DNA of 39,002 bases. Origin: Chrysochromulina parva (lineage: Eukaryota > Haptophyta > Prymnesiales > Chrysochromulinaceae). The notes beneath the pieces are model-generated. The model had not been told where the DNA came from. It ran no database searches and saw only the letters and a list, made by a program, of their open reading frames with translations. The stretch covers positions 1 through 39,002 of the forward strand of contig PJAB01000129.1 in assembly GCA_002887195.1 (NCBI GenBank). The letters run 5' to 3'. Positions 27,113 through 35,217 of this stretch are shown in pieces (position 1 is the stretch's first letter; each line of letters starts with the position of its first letter). Position numbers and translations under genes: made by a program.

Positions 27113-27516
27113 TGAATATCATGGGCTCTCGTCCGGGAGGGGCGGCCGGTTTTGCTCCCGTGAAAGTGCGGCAGCGCTCGTACTCGTAAAAGTAGACTGC
27201 ACATGCATGTCTTGAATGTACGTACACAATGATGGGAAGCTTTTGGCAATAGATTTCGCGAGCGGGTCACAATATCTTCTCCCAGACCGAGGCAGACACC
27301 TCCAAGGGCTCGGGCTCTTCCTGTTGAGCTGCTGCTCGACGACGACCTTGATGGATCCCATGGACCAGAGGTGCGGAGCCGTCCTCTGAGGCACGGTGGT
27401 GTGGTTAGCGCGGGGAGACCGCGACGAGCCTAATTTGACTTGCCTTGCCTTGCTTGACTTGACTTGACTCCAATGGTAGAATTCCGCACGACGTGTCTAC
27501 GCTTTTTTCCTTGGAG
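27113..27516. other. Intergenic region with TTGAC-type pentamer array
   Basis: About 400 bases between two plus-strand genes. A pentamer array (TTGAC, TTGCC, TTGCC, TTGCT, then TGAC and two TTGAC) lies at 27434-27469, about 50 bases before the EMC5 ATG. No gene is seen. Confidence 0.4.
27434..27469 (+). repeat. TTGAC/TTGCC pentanucleotide array
   Basis: About seven pentamers of TTGAC or one-base variants just upstream of the EMC5 start. It mirrors the (TTGAC)5 array that precedes the coiled-coil gene at 21380-21404. Confidence 0.7.
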
Positions 27517-28130
27517 ATGACGGGCGGCAAAAGCAACTCGAGCATCAGCAATCTGGCCGTCCTTGCATCGATCGGGCTGCTCATCCACGCTACGCTGTGC
27601 GCCATTTACCGTACGTATTCGACAGCGAACATACGTCAAGTGGCGCCATGCGTGCTGGCGCTGACTCTGTGTCTCCCGCGTCTGCCTGCAGACCGCGATT
27701 ACCTCAAGGCCGTGCAGCAGCCGTTCGCGTACTCGCCCTTTGAGGTGTGTGCTGCTCGGCTCGGGATGAGTCGTGCCGCGCGGGAGCGCATGCATAAAGC
27801 TCACGCGCTCTTGTCGTGTACGGCCGTGCACAGATTGCGGCACAGTGCGGTGTAGCACTGGTCCTGGGCACGTGGGGAGTGCTGCGGCTGCAGGGCAACT
27901 TCTTGCCGATTCGAACCACCGAGGTGTTGGGACAGCAGTACGTTCATCGCGCTCTCGAGTTCATGCCGCCGGACGGGCTCTGCTGCTGCCGCCGCTGCCT
28001 GGCAGCACGTTGCTCCTGCGATGATGACACTCCGCCTGTGCGTCTGTGACTCTCCACTGGTCGCAGGACGATGGACAATCTCGAGCCGGGACCCGATTTT
28101 CAGCACTTCAACACGCGTGAGCTCAGATAG
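27517..28130 (+). CDS. EMC5: ER membrane protein complex subunit 5 (EMC5/MMGT), four exons
   Basis: Exons 27517-27610, 27692-27744, 27834-27937 and 28067-28130 splice in frame to 104 residues, the usual size of the family. Helix 1 is LAVLASIGLLIHATLCAIY and runs into HRDYLKAV, matching the family's QHRSY/YLRL segment; the His codon is created by the splice. Then PFAYSPFE joins IAAQCGVALVLGTWGVL (helix 2) and RLQGNFLPI, matching the GxF segment after helix 2. The last exon encodes PGPDFQHFNTRELR, like the conserved C-terminal F-x-x-FNHR. EMC5 is a core membrane subunit of the ER insertase for tail-anchored and multipass proteins. The gene is invisible as a single frame because every exon is short. 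A GTG-started frame opens at 27493, but ATG 27517 is the better start. Confidence 0.88.
27611..27691 (+). other. EMC5 intron 1
   Basis: 81 bases, donor GTACGT, acceptor CTGCAG after a pyrimidine-rich stretch, phase 1. The splice creates the conserved His codon. Confidence 0.85.
27745..27833 (+). other. EMC5 intron 2
   Basis: 89 bases, donor GTGTGT, acceptor GTGCACAG, phase 0. It joins SPFE to IAAQCG at the start of helix 2. Confidence 0.8.
27938..28066 (+). other. EMC5 intron 3
   Basis: 129 bases, donor GTACGT, acceptor GTCGCAG, phase 2. It connects helix 2 to the conserved C-terminal FNxR segment. Confidence 0.75.
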
Positions 28131-28150
28131 CTTGTCTGTCGTGTGTACAA

Positions 28151-28169
28151 TCGAGAGAGAGAGAGAGCG
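28151..28169. repeat. GA microsatellite
   Basis: A run of GAGAGA between the convergent EMC5 and TIG frames. Similar runs occur near 295 and 14995. Confidence 0.6.
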
Positions 28170-28328
28170 ACGCGAGCTACCGCAACCCGCAGAGAAGCAG
28201 AGCAGGGCGCTCTTCCGGGAGTGGCGCGCGTCGGTCATGATACAAAAATTTTCAAGTTTGAGGTGAATGTGGTGTACTAAAAGTGACACATGATTCAATC
28301 ATTCGGAGTCCATCCGCGTACCCTCTCC

Positions 28329-28841
28329 TCATCGCCTCGCGCCGCTCCCGTCCTCATCGAAGTCGTCTTCTTCGCATCGAACGAGCCTGACGTTGACGAT
28401 CCCGGGTGGATGGTCTGGAGCAATGCAACGTATCGTCGTTGAACTCGTCCGCTGGCATGGCACATCCACCCTGCCAAATCTCAATCGTGGTGAGCCACCG
28501 ACCGCCTCCAATCCGACGCCGTGCACCGTCACTACCGTGCACCCGCCTGCACCCCACAGAGGGGCACATCGCAACAGCTGCGGCGCACATCTCACCGTGC
28601 ACTGCACCACGTCACTCTGAATTGCAGTGAGTGGCGTTCCATCGACTGGAAGGATGATGGAACCTCCGACTGTGAGCTGCACCGTATGTGTTGAAAGATG
28701 AGGAGCGCGCTGCGCAAGATTGGCCACCACTAGTGCGTGCAAGTCGGCCACGGTGAGGGCAGTTGCTGGACACTCTCGCGAATCGTCACGTCGCCAATCG
28801 TTGCTACCACATCGAGCATGGTCGCCGACATCACTGGGCAA
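28329..28841 (-). CDS. IPT/TIG-domain fragment, 5' end not found
   Basis: An open frame of about 170 residues without an ATG. The C-terminal 60 residues fit an IPT/TIG immunoglobulin-like fold: GGCTVVTVHGVGL, then PRLRFGRVDVPCQRTSSTTIRCIAPDHPPGIVNVRL (split here into its two strands groups, Gly-start and Cys pair), ending in an acidic tail. The frame begins next to a possible acceptor (TTGCCCAG), so it may be a 3'-terminal exon. Just upstream, in another frame (28859-28990), there is a protein-like stretch FGHNCETLHVTALTIGFEKV that could be an earlier exon or a decayed part. A gap of about 30 bases between the two is too short for a normal intron. TIG proteins usually carry several domains, so a fragment or pseudogene is as likely as an intact gene. 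Confidence 0.4.
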   Translation of the reverse strand: MPSDVGDHARCGSNDWRRDDSRECPATALTVADLHALVVANLAQRAPHLSTHTVQLTVGGSIILPVDGTPLTAIQSDVVQCTVRCAPQLLRCAPLWGAGGCTVVTVHGVGLEAVGGSPRLRFGRVDVPCQRTSSTTIRCIAPDHPPGIVNVRLVRCEEDDFDEDGSGARR

Positions 28842-28995
28842 TGAGGAATTCCATTAAGTTACATGTACCGGTATGAAAGGTCGACGCCGGCGACCTTCTC
28901 GAAGCCAATAGTGAGCGCTGTGACATGTAACGTTTCACAGTTGTGCCCGAAACCTCCGTCATCGTCTCTGACGCTCCTCGACAACATCCACACAA

Positions 28996-29542
28996 ATGCA
29001 GGCTCTGCTCCGTGCCCGCATGGCGCTGGCGCCCAAGGGCGTGCGCATGATGGGCGGCCACTCGCTCGACCACGCCATCGGTGCAAAGCAGCTCCCTCGA
29101 ACGTGGCGCCGGGCGGCGGTTGATCAAGCGCCCCTTCACCGCCGCACCACTGCTAATTGCGATGGCGAACTTGTTGTTTTGCGTGCGCAGCTGAGACCGA
29201 CAAGTGGAAGAAGATTTCGTTCGTCTTCCTGCCGGTCGTCGGCCTGTACATGGGCTTCGTCTTCGTGCGCCACAACTCGCACGGACACCACGAGTATGAG
29301 CAGGTGCGGGCCGCAGCTACCACCCATCCCCACCCCCCTGCCTTGACCGCGCTATACCATGGATCCTTCCTTGTGCCGCTGACGCGCGCCGATCGGCGTG
29401 CTGCCGCCAGGTCAAGTACCCCTTTGTCAAGAAGCGCGACAAGCCGATGCCGTGGGCCCTCGCCGGCGGATCCGACTGCGACCTCTTCGACTACAAGTGC
29501 GGCGCCGCGTACAAGGCCGCCAAGGCTGCTGCGGCGGAGTAG
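28996..29542 (+). CDS. COX6A: Cytochrome c oxidase subunit VIa, three exons
   Basis: Exons 28996-29080, 29191-29303 and 29411-29542 splice in frame to 109 residues, the normal size. Exon 1 encodes an Arg-rich, acid-free start (MQALLRARMALAPKGVRMM) typical of a mitochondrial presequence. After the first junction comes AETDKWKKISFVFLPVVGLY, the membrane helix of the family, where WKK/WRK-I-S/T-F is conserved. Exon 2 ends RHNSHGHHEYEQ and exon 3 opens VKYPFVKKRDKPMPWALAGG, matching the conserved PYPxxxxRxKxFPWGDGxxxLF region, then CDLFDYKC. COX6A is a nuclear-encoded accessory subunit of complex IV in the inner mitochondrial membrane. The tail ends in Lys/Ala repeats (AAYKAAKAAAAE). Confidence 0.9.
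29081..29190 (+). other. COX6A intron 1
   Basis: 110 bases, donor GTGCAA, acceptor GTGCGCAG, phase 1 (G|CT, Ala). Confidence 0.85.
29304..29410 (+). other. COX6A intron 2
   Basis: 107 bases, donor GTGCGG, acceptor GCCGCCAG, phase 0. It joins HEYEQ to VKYPF. Confidence 0.85.
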
Positions 29543-30694
29543 GCGCGCGTCCATCCCGCGGTGCCACCAGACAAGGGGGCCGGGAATGCCGTCATGGTGT
29601 GTATTGGGAGGGCGATGCTCCGCACTTGAGTCGCGTTCTCTCGCCCCTCGCGTGCGTAGGGCGCTAGTCCCTAGTGCGGGTAGAGCGATAGAGCGAGCCG
29701 GGCAAGGCGCCGAGAGTGCGCGGCCTCCAACCGCCGCGCATGGGACAACGACCGCCAGCGCAATCTAAGAGAGATAGAAATCTTCTTTCGCTACCGATCT
29801 TATTTCTGTCCCTGAGCCCTGAGGTCGGCTCACACACACCGTCACTCCGCGGGGTTCGTGCGGTCCCTGGACCCTGCGGAGCCGGGAGAGGGGAGTAGAG
29901 AGATACCGTTCCGGCGGACCCCGAGATACTTGTCCTACGTTCGCCCCACGACGCTCGGACGGCCCCGAGGAGACCACCGCACCTGACCCGGGTCGCCCGT
30001 CACCCGACCGGGGACAAGCGAAACCTTGCGCTCGCCGCGTCCCGGCCGCTTCTCCTCGGACGTTGACTCCACGGGGACCAGCTCCATGGGGACCAGCTCC
30101 ATGGGGACCAGCTCCATGGGGACCAGCTCCACGGGGACCAGCTCCATGGGGACCAGCTCCATGGGACCAGCTCCATGGGGACCAGCTCCATGGGACCAGC
30201 TCCATGGGGACCAGCTCCATGGGGACCGGCACCACGCCCGGACCTGCATGCGCACCAGGCACCAGGCACCAGGAACACAGACAAGGCATTCAAATGTACC
30301 GGATTTGCATCATCGTGCATCATACTCTGTAACGAGCGACATGCCCATGGCCATGCCCGTAGCGCCCATGGCGAGCAGCACGTGCTGCCTCCGTTCGCCA
30401 GCATCCCCTTCCCTTGTAGACATATGCACCTCCTGGTCGTGCTGGGCGTGATTCAAATCATGCGCCCCTGCCCACATGGCTGCTCCTCGCCGCCGCACCC
30501 CTGGGCCTCGAGTGCACACGTTGCGATTCAATCGGCAGCTGCCGCAGCTGCCCCAGACGCCGCCCGACGAAGTCCCTCCCCCGTCGCGTCGCCTCGGCTC
30601 GCCTGCCTCCCTTGCTCTCCGCGAGCAGTCCGCGAGCAGCCCCTTGGGCCGCAATCACGCCGCAATCACGAGGTCCTCACTCATGGCTTTCAAA
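29543..30694. other. Intergenic region between convergent genes, with 15-bp minisatellite
   Basis: About 1150 bases between the 3' ends of COX6A (+) and the myosin (-). It holds the 15-bp minisatellite at 30073-30226. Long frames cross the repeat in several phases (Met-Glu-Leu-Val-Pro and Trp-Ser-type repeats), but they are produced by the repeat itself and none has domain support. The remainder shows no gene I can support. Confidence 0.45.
30073..30226. repeat. 15-bp minisatellite (GGGGACCAGCTCCAT)n
   Basis: About ten head-to-tail copies of a 15-base unit, two of them 14 bases long (one G missing), so no frame stays open as one simple repeat. A short GGCACCA triplication follows at about 30252-30275. 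Confidence 0.92.
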
Positions 30695-33600
30695 TCACGC
30701 GAGCAGTCCCTTGGAGCGCAGCGCCGCCATCATGACCTCGTTGCTGCCGTATCGGAGCGTGAGGAGCCGTGTGCTCGCCTGGCGCACGAGAGGCTGCAGC
30801 CCATAAAAGGCAGCCTCGCGCACGAACTCAAGCAGCTCCTGCTCGTCGGAAGACGCGGGCCGATTGTCGTATGTCGACGGCGTGTAGCCGCGCGGCAGCT
30901 CGCACGAGCCGTCGCGAATGTACTCGAGCACGGCTCCAAAGTGCTTCCACGAGCGTCGCACCAGGTAGTGGCCGTCGTCATCACGGTTGGCGTCCACGTT
31001 GGCCGCGTCCGTGAAAAAGGCGCGAAAGTGCGTGCCTGCCGCCTTGAGTGCCGCCGAGCGTACCGAGAAGACTTGAGTGCCAGCAAAGGTGCCGACTTCT
31101 TCGCCCCCTAGCCCGACGCGCAGCGAGACCCACATCTCGAAGCGCTTGGCGCCCTTGGACATGACCGCGCCGACCGTCGCCGGTCGCGCCGCCTCGAGCG
31201 CGGCCTCCGCCTGCGAGATCGCCGCGAGATGCGCCCTGAGCTCGCCCACCAATTTCCTATGCGCGGCCGCATGACGGTCGACGACTGATCGCAGCTTTCT
31301 CAGGGTGCGCTCTGAGCGCACCACGCGCCACCACGCCTGCAGGCGCGCCGCCGTGGGCACGAGCCTCTCATAATACTCTGCCCGCTTACGTGCGTATGCG
31401 CGCCGGCCAGCCTTGGCACGCACCGCGCTCTGCAGCCGAGTGGCCGCGGGAGGCTCGCGCCGCAACCGCTGAATCTTGGCCAGCTCGGTCGCGTACTGCA
31501 CGCGCTTCGCATGGCCTCGCGCTGCCGCCTGCACCGACGTCGCCGCGCGCGCCGCGAGCGCCGCGCGCGCCGCCTTGCGACGTGCCTCGTACAGGTCTGC
31601 GGCGTGGATGAGAAAGGCGCGCCGAGGTTTGAGCGCACGTGCGGCGGCCTGCAGCCGCGTGGCGGCACCCCGCTGCTCGAGGCGCGCACGCAGCCGTCCG
31701 AAACTGCGCATACCGATACGCAGCACGCGCGTCGCAAGCACCCAGCGCCGCTGCGCCTGAACAGAGCGGTGCAGCTGGATCAGCGCGAGCCCCAGGCGCG
31801 TGTGTGCCAGCGCGAGCCGGAAGCGCCGGAGCACGACCAACCGCGTGATGCGCTCGACCAGGCGCGGCGCACGAGCAACCATGTCGCAGAAGCGCAGCTC
31901 GTCGAGCGCCGAGACGCCGCCCGCTCGAAAGAAGGCTTTGGTCGCGCCGAGCTGATAGAGCGCCTTGGGCACCTCGAACCCATACAGCACAGCCGAGGTG
32001 AGCCGAGCGTTCGAGAGGGTGACGTCGGAGACGCGTAGCCAAGGCAACGTGAGCACCTGAGGGCAGTGCTGCTGGAGCACGGGCTTGTAGCGCTCGGCCA
32101 CCTCGGCATATGCGATGCGCGTCGGGTAGCCATGCTTGAGGAGCTCACAGCACTGGAGCAGCCCCGTGTGGCGCAGCTGCGTGAGCGAGTACGTGTTGTC
32201 GAAGACGCGCGGCGCCATCTGCGCATTGGGCTTGAGGCAACGAATGAAGTTGCACCGGGTCGCGTCAAGTTCGGACACGAGGCAACCCATCTGGCGAACG
32301 AATGTGAGGCCAACGCTCTGGAACGACTTTTGGCCGCGCGGGGTCTGCAGTGGGCCACGCGGCGTTTGCGTTGCGCTCGCCGCAGCATTGAACGACGCCG
32401 CACGCGCGCGTGTCGTCTCCGAGCCATTCCCACCGCCGCCGCTGGCAGGCTCTTCCAACCGGACGCTCTTGAGCCCGAGCTTCGGGATGACGGGCACGTC
32501 TCCCACGCCACCCGGGCCGGCGGCGCCCTTTCCCTTTTTCGAGGGCGAGTTGTCTCCCGAGGCCGTGAGCGGGCGCAGCGGGGTCTTTGGCGGAGCCATC
32601 GGCGGCGGCGCGGGCACTGGCACCGGAGTGCCGGCGGCGGTGGCAGACGCAGATTGCGCCTTGGCCGCCCGCGATGCGTCGACGCGCGCAGTCGAGGCTG
32701 CGAGGGCGGCCTCGGCCTTCTGCTCGGCCCTCGCCTCGGCCTCGAGGAAGATTTGAGAGAGCAGCGGGTCACTCGACGACTGGCAGAGCGCCACGAGGTC
32801 TTGCGAGAGCGAGCCGTTGTTCTTCGCTAGGAACCCTTCGACGCTGTACGTGACCTCCCCGGCGTAGTGCAAGATGCGGAACGAGTCCTTGAGTCGGCGC
32901 GGGTCGGGCTTCGGGAAGAAGGCGTTGCCCACATGCGCCGAGTGGAGCCGCTCGGCGAGCTCGGCGTCCGTCGTCTTGGGCAGCCGACACATTTCGTCCA
33001 GCAGGTGAAGCAGCCCGGGCGCCACGCCGCGCTCCTTGTGCGCAATGAGGGCGATGCAGCCCGCATTGTCGGGCCACGCGACCGCGCGCCACGCGATACC
33101 CTCGGCGACGTAGAGCTCCTGCTCCGCCGCGAAGACGTGCAGGTTGAACGTGGCCTGCAACTTCTCATTCGCAAAGTTGATGAGGAGCTGCTCGAGCGAA
33201 TTCGTCGCGAACGACTCGAAGCCGAAGATATCGAGCAAGCCGATGAAGGGGGCCGACGCCGCGGACGCGTCCTGGCTCGTCGTGCCCGAGAGCTGGGTGT
33301 TGATGAACGCGATCGCCCACTCGAAGAGAGACGAGTAGATCGCCTTCATGAGCCCCTCCCGCATCGCAGCGCACTTGTCGGTATCGAGCACGACGTGGAC
33401 GGTCTCCGAGTCGGCGCCGCGCTGCATGGTCATGGAACGATAGGTGAGGCCGCGCTCGAGCGCACTCGCCTCGAGCCCCAGGAGCGCGCACGCCGTCGCA
33501 AACGCGCCGTCGGCGCTCTCCCGCGCCCCGATGCGTACGGCCGACGGGTCCATTCTAGGAGCATCGCCACCCGACATCCGGCGGCCTCCAGAGAGCCGGC

Positions 33601-34711
33601 GCGCGTTCTTGAGCCCCTTGTTGATGGGCGAGGAGGGCGACGCAACGAACTCGAGGTTACCAAGGTGCAGCACGCCCGCGAGGCACGCGAGCAGGCTCGC
33701 CTGCTGCTCGGATGGCACGCCGAGGCACTTGAGCCCATGCGTGAGCTCGGCGAAGCACTGAGCGTCCGGATGCTGAGGCACGCTCACGCAGCCGGAATGG
33801 CTCAGCACGTTGAAGCCCATCGGCCCGTTGGTAGGCACGCGCCATTGGGTGCGCTGCGCGGCGGAGGCGCCGGCGAGCATCTCGTAGAAGATGTGGAAGT
33901 TGCGCTCCGACGGCAGCTGCCGAATCACTCGCGACGTCTCGAGTAGATACGTCTCGATCGAGCCGACGAGCAGCTCGAGCGGCGCTCCACCGCCGGTGGC
34001 AGCACGGCCGCCCGCGCGCCCGAAGCTCAGGCGGATGTACTTGCCGAAGCGCGACGAGTTGTGGTTGCGCTGCGTCTTGCCGTTGCCGAGCGACTCGGCG
34101 ATCGGGTTGGCTTGCAGGATGCGTTCGTTCAGGTTGGCGCTGCCGCTGGCTTTCGAAGCGGCGGCGGCGGCGCGCCATGCGAGGTAGCGCAGCACGATCT
34201 TGGTGGACTCGGTCTTGCCCGCGCCGCTCTCGCCGCTGACCACGATTGACTGGCTTGTCGCCTGCGGCAGCAGCAGCGCGCGGTATGCCGACTCCGCCAC
34301 CGCGTATGGATGGGGCGCCACCACCGAGAGCGATGGCGCCGCACGCACAGTCTCCATCTCAGGCTGCGCCACGGGTTGCAGCGGGTTGACGGCGACCAGT
34401 AGGTGCGCCACGTACGTATACGGTTCGAGCCGTTCGAAGCGGCCGCGCAGGTTGTGCAGCACGCCCGGCTCGTGGAGATGCCACAGCGAGGTCATGTCGG
34501 CCTCGAGCGACGGGTTGCACGTGAGCAGCTCGCCGCCAGCTGCCGCCATGTCCACGGTGACGGTGGTACCCTTGGCGGTAAGCACCTTGAGCCTGATTGA
34601 AGGGGAAAGGGTGACCGTTAGGGAGACGCGGGAGTGCGCTCTTGCGGGAGGTGCACTGGTGGGGAGGCGCGCCGCCGCTTGCGGGATGGCTATTGCGCGT
34701 GGCGATTGCAT
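30695..34711 (-). CDS. Unconventional myosin with C-terminal KCTD/BTB domain
   Basis: A single 1338-residue frame from ATG 34711. The motor domain is intact. It has DMTSLWHLHEPGVLHNL, P-loop GESGAGKTES (about residues 158-167), switch I NHNSSRFGKYI (about 213-223), switch II DIFGFESF (about 490) and the actin-binding region FIRCLKPN (about 825), then TGLLQCCELLKHGYPTRI. Loop 2, just before the FIRCLKPN region, carries an insert of about 130 residues rich in Ala, Pro, Ser and Lys. The neck (about 985-1130) holds several IQ-like motifs for calmodulin-type light chains. The tail has no long coiled coil. It ends in a T1/KCTD-type BTB domain: VSLRVGL, then YLVRRSWKHFGAVLEYIRDG and FVREAAFYGLQPLV. 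KCTD domains oligomerise and can recruit cullin 3. The combination is unusual; class assignment needs a phylogeny. Confidence 0.9.
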   Translation of the reverse strand: MQSPRAIAIPQAAARLPTSAPPARAHSRVSLTVTLSPSIRLKVLTAKGTTVTVDMAAAGGELLTCNPSLEADMTSLWHLHEPGVLHNLRGRFERLEPYTYVAHLLVAVNPLQPVAQPEMETVRAAPSLSVVAPHPYAVAESAYRALLLPQATSQSIVVSGESGAGKTESTKIVLRYLAWRAAAAASKASGSANLNERILQANPIAESLGNGKTQRNHNSSRFGKYIRLSFGRAGGRAATGGGAPLELLVGSIETYLLETSRVIRQLPSERNFHIFYEMLAGASAAQRTQWRVPTNGPMGFNVLSHSGCVSVPQHPDAQCFAELTHGLKCLGVPSEQQASLLACLAGVLHLGNLEFVASPSSPINKGLKNARRLSGGRRMSGGDAPRMDPSAVRIGARESADGAFATACALLGLEASALERGLTYRSMTMQRGADSETVHVVLDTDKCAAMREGLMKAIYSSLFEWAIAFINTQLSGTTSQDASAASAPFIGLLDIFGFESFATNSLEQLLINFANEKLQATFNLHVFAAEQELYVAEGIAWRAVAWPDNAGCIALIAHKERGVAPGLLHLLDEMCRLPKTTDAELAERLHSAHVGNAFFPKPDPRRLKDSFRILHYAGEVTYSVEGFLAKNNGSLSQDLVALCQSSSDPLLSQIFLEAEARAEQKAEAALAASTARVDASRAAKAQSASATAAGTPVPVPAPPPMAPPKTPLRPLTASGDNSPSKKGKGAAGPGGVGDVPVIPKLGLKSVRLEEPASGGGGNGSETTRARAASFNAAASATQTPRGPLQTPRGQKSFQSVGLTFVRQMGCLVSELDATRCNFIRCLKPNAQMAPRVFDNTYSLTQLRHTGLLQCCELLKHGYPTRIAYAEVAERYKPVLQQHCPQVLTLPWLRVSDVTLSNARLTSAVLYGFEVPKALYQLGATKAFFRAGGVSALDELRFCDMVARAPRLVERITRLVVLRRFRLALAHTRLGLALIQLHRSVQAQRRWVLATRVLRIGMRSFGRLRARLEQRGAATRLQAAARALKPRRAFLIHAADLYEARRKAARAALAARAATSVQAAARGHAKRVQYATELAKIQRLRREPPAATRLQSAVRAKAGRRAYARKRAEYYERLVPTAARLQAWWRVVRSERTLRKLRSVVDRHAAAHRKLVGELRAHLAAISQAEAALEAARPATVGAVMSKGAKRFEMWVSLRVGLGGEEVGTFAGTQVFSVRSAALKAAGTHFRAFFTDAANVDANRDDDGHYLVRRSWKHFGAVLEYIRDGSCELPRGYTPSTYDNRPASSDEQELLEFVREAAFYGLQPLVRQASTRLLTLRYGSNEVMMAALRSKGLLA

Positions 34712-35217
34712 CGCTTACGTCGAGTTTCCGACCTGTGCTTCTACTTTTCCGGCGACCCATGAGTCGACTGGATCTCTGATCCATACCTCTTCAGCGCCGT
34801 GCGTCATCGCGCTTGGCGTGCGGGATGCTGCGGCCGAGGCAGGCAGGAAGGTCGGAAGGTCGAACGCGACGCTCGAATTTCCGGACGCCGCGAAAGGTTT
34901 TCCCACAGGATTAGGTGGTCCTCAAGCAAGCGTCTACAAAGCATCCTCAAACCACAAACGCTCCGCGCGGTCATCTCGACGTCCATGCACTAGTACACTC
35001 TGCTGCCTCGTCCGTCTGTCTGCGAGCCGGGAACCGCGGCCCGCGTCCGCTCGCTCGCTCAATCGGATGTTCGATCAGAATCGATCTCCGCCCTTACACC
35101 CGCGCTCCCTCCCACAAGTACTTTTCCCTAAGTACATCCTCCTCCGCCGTCTGTAGCTTCCTTCGCCTCGATCGTATCGATGCACTTGGCGCCAGCCGGC
35201 CGCCATGGCGGGCGCTT
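34712..35217. other. Intergenic region
   Basis: About 500 bases between the myosin 5' end and the helicase 3' end, both on the minus strand. Less GC-rich in places. I see no gene, repeat or RNA in it. Confidence 0.4.

Noticed and set aside
28863..29139. Minus-strand frames opposite COX6A
   Set aside because: Mostly antisense of COX6A exon 1. Only the stretch 28859-28990 is protein-like, and it is noted with the TIG remnant.
29765..30735. Repeat proteins reading MELVP or WSW across the 15-bp array
   Set aside because: Openness is caused by the repeat, 14-base units break each phase, and no domain or start context supports them.
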